Positions 36,389-36,457 of a stretch of DNA of 36,457 bases are shown here, piece by piece (the stretch's first letter is position 1; each line of letters begins with the position of its first letter). Below the pieces are notes generated by a model. It ran no database searches and was not told the origin of the DNA. It was given only the letters and a program-made list of their open reading frames with translations. Source of the stretch: a virus. The position numbers were made by a program, and so were the translations under genes. The stretch is taken from positions 1 through 36,457 of the IMG/VR virus record IMGVR_UViG_3300035670_000696. The stretch is one strand, 5' to 3'.

Positions 36389-36457
36389 GAGGCGAGTCTT
36401 GGGGTTTCGTCACAGTTTCGTTCCGAATCCCCAGAATCGGGACCCCATACGCCCTCT
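36389..36457. other. Non-coding right end of the phage genome
   Basis: A 69-bp stretch beyond the first late gene with no gene. It contains short G/C runs (CCCC, GGGACCCC) that resemble the block ATCGGGGACCCCCC near the left end. In a circular genome the two ends would place about 210 bp of non-coding, G/C-run-rich DNA between the early-operon end and the terminase-side genes, the expected place for cos. No clear promoter is identified. Confidence 0.45.

Noticed and set aside
1-36457. Integrated prophage with attL/attR at the window ends
   Set aside because: The attachment core is internal, next to integrase, and the ends do not carry tRNA sequence, so the window is the phage form of the genome.

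Overview
The window looks like the complete, or nearly complete, genome of a temperate siphovirus (about 36.5 kb, GC-rich) of an actinobacterium, written so that almost every gene lies on the minus strand. The host inference rests on a phage-encoded WhiB regulator, an Rpf-like transglycosylase, frequent GTG starts and a tRNA-Asn attachment core. The genome type rests on a full set of HK97-fold head genes, a tape measure protein, a tyrosine integrase and an attP. There is no host flanking DNA, and attP sits beside the integrase rather than at the edges, so this is a phage (virion or circular) form and not an integrated prophage with att ends. The genus cannot be named from the sequence alone.

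Layout, in the direction of minus-strand transcription (right to left). 36388-32581: zinc-ribbon protein, ParB-like protein, a TET-associated (TAGT/GREB1-like) glycosyltransferase, small and large terminase. 32584-31284: a self-contained cassette (promoter, 56-aa protein, DUF932 protein, hairpin terminator). 31213-28159: accessory genes between terminase and portal (HTH protein, metallophosphoesterase, DUF6378-like protein, GT-B glycosyltransferase, LSm-like protein). 28162-19620: portal, two possible decoration or fibre proteins, prohead protease fusion, major capsid, connectors, tail terminator, major tail protein and frameshifted tail-assembly chaperones. 19610-11947: a 179-aa tail protein, tape measure and minor tail proteins. 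11923-10652: two holin-like proteins and an M15 endolysin. 10661-10389: attP, a tRNA-Asn 3' half flanked by a 32-bp direct repeat.

The only plus-strand genes are the repressor and integrase (9011-10479), read from a strong, nearly leaderless promoter. Divergently, the minus-strand early operon (8856-141) carries cro-like and xis genes, HTH proteins, a replication initiator containing an iteron origin, a helicase-loader-like protein, HNH nucleases, an Erf-like annealing protein, a PD-(D/E)xK nuclease, WhiB and SSB. It ends with a secreted transglycosylase and a glycosyltransferase. Many genes overlap by ATGA or GTGA, indicating translational coupling.

The most notable signals are these. (1) A roughly 75-bp promoter/operator module is present twice, 27 kb apart, and each copy drives a small hairpin-terminated cassette. 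(2) An iteron array lies inside the replication initiator gene and is conserved across all three reading frames. (3) A TAGT-type glycosyltransferase and a ParB-like protein lie next to the terminase, with two further glycosyltransferases elsewhere. (4) A six-fold 20-residue repeat protein lies among the head genes and shares a tyrosine-rich motif with a tail protein. (5) A canonical GGGAAAC -1 frameshift site joins the tail chaperones. No stretch longer than about 175 bp lacks a gene or an identified site.
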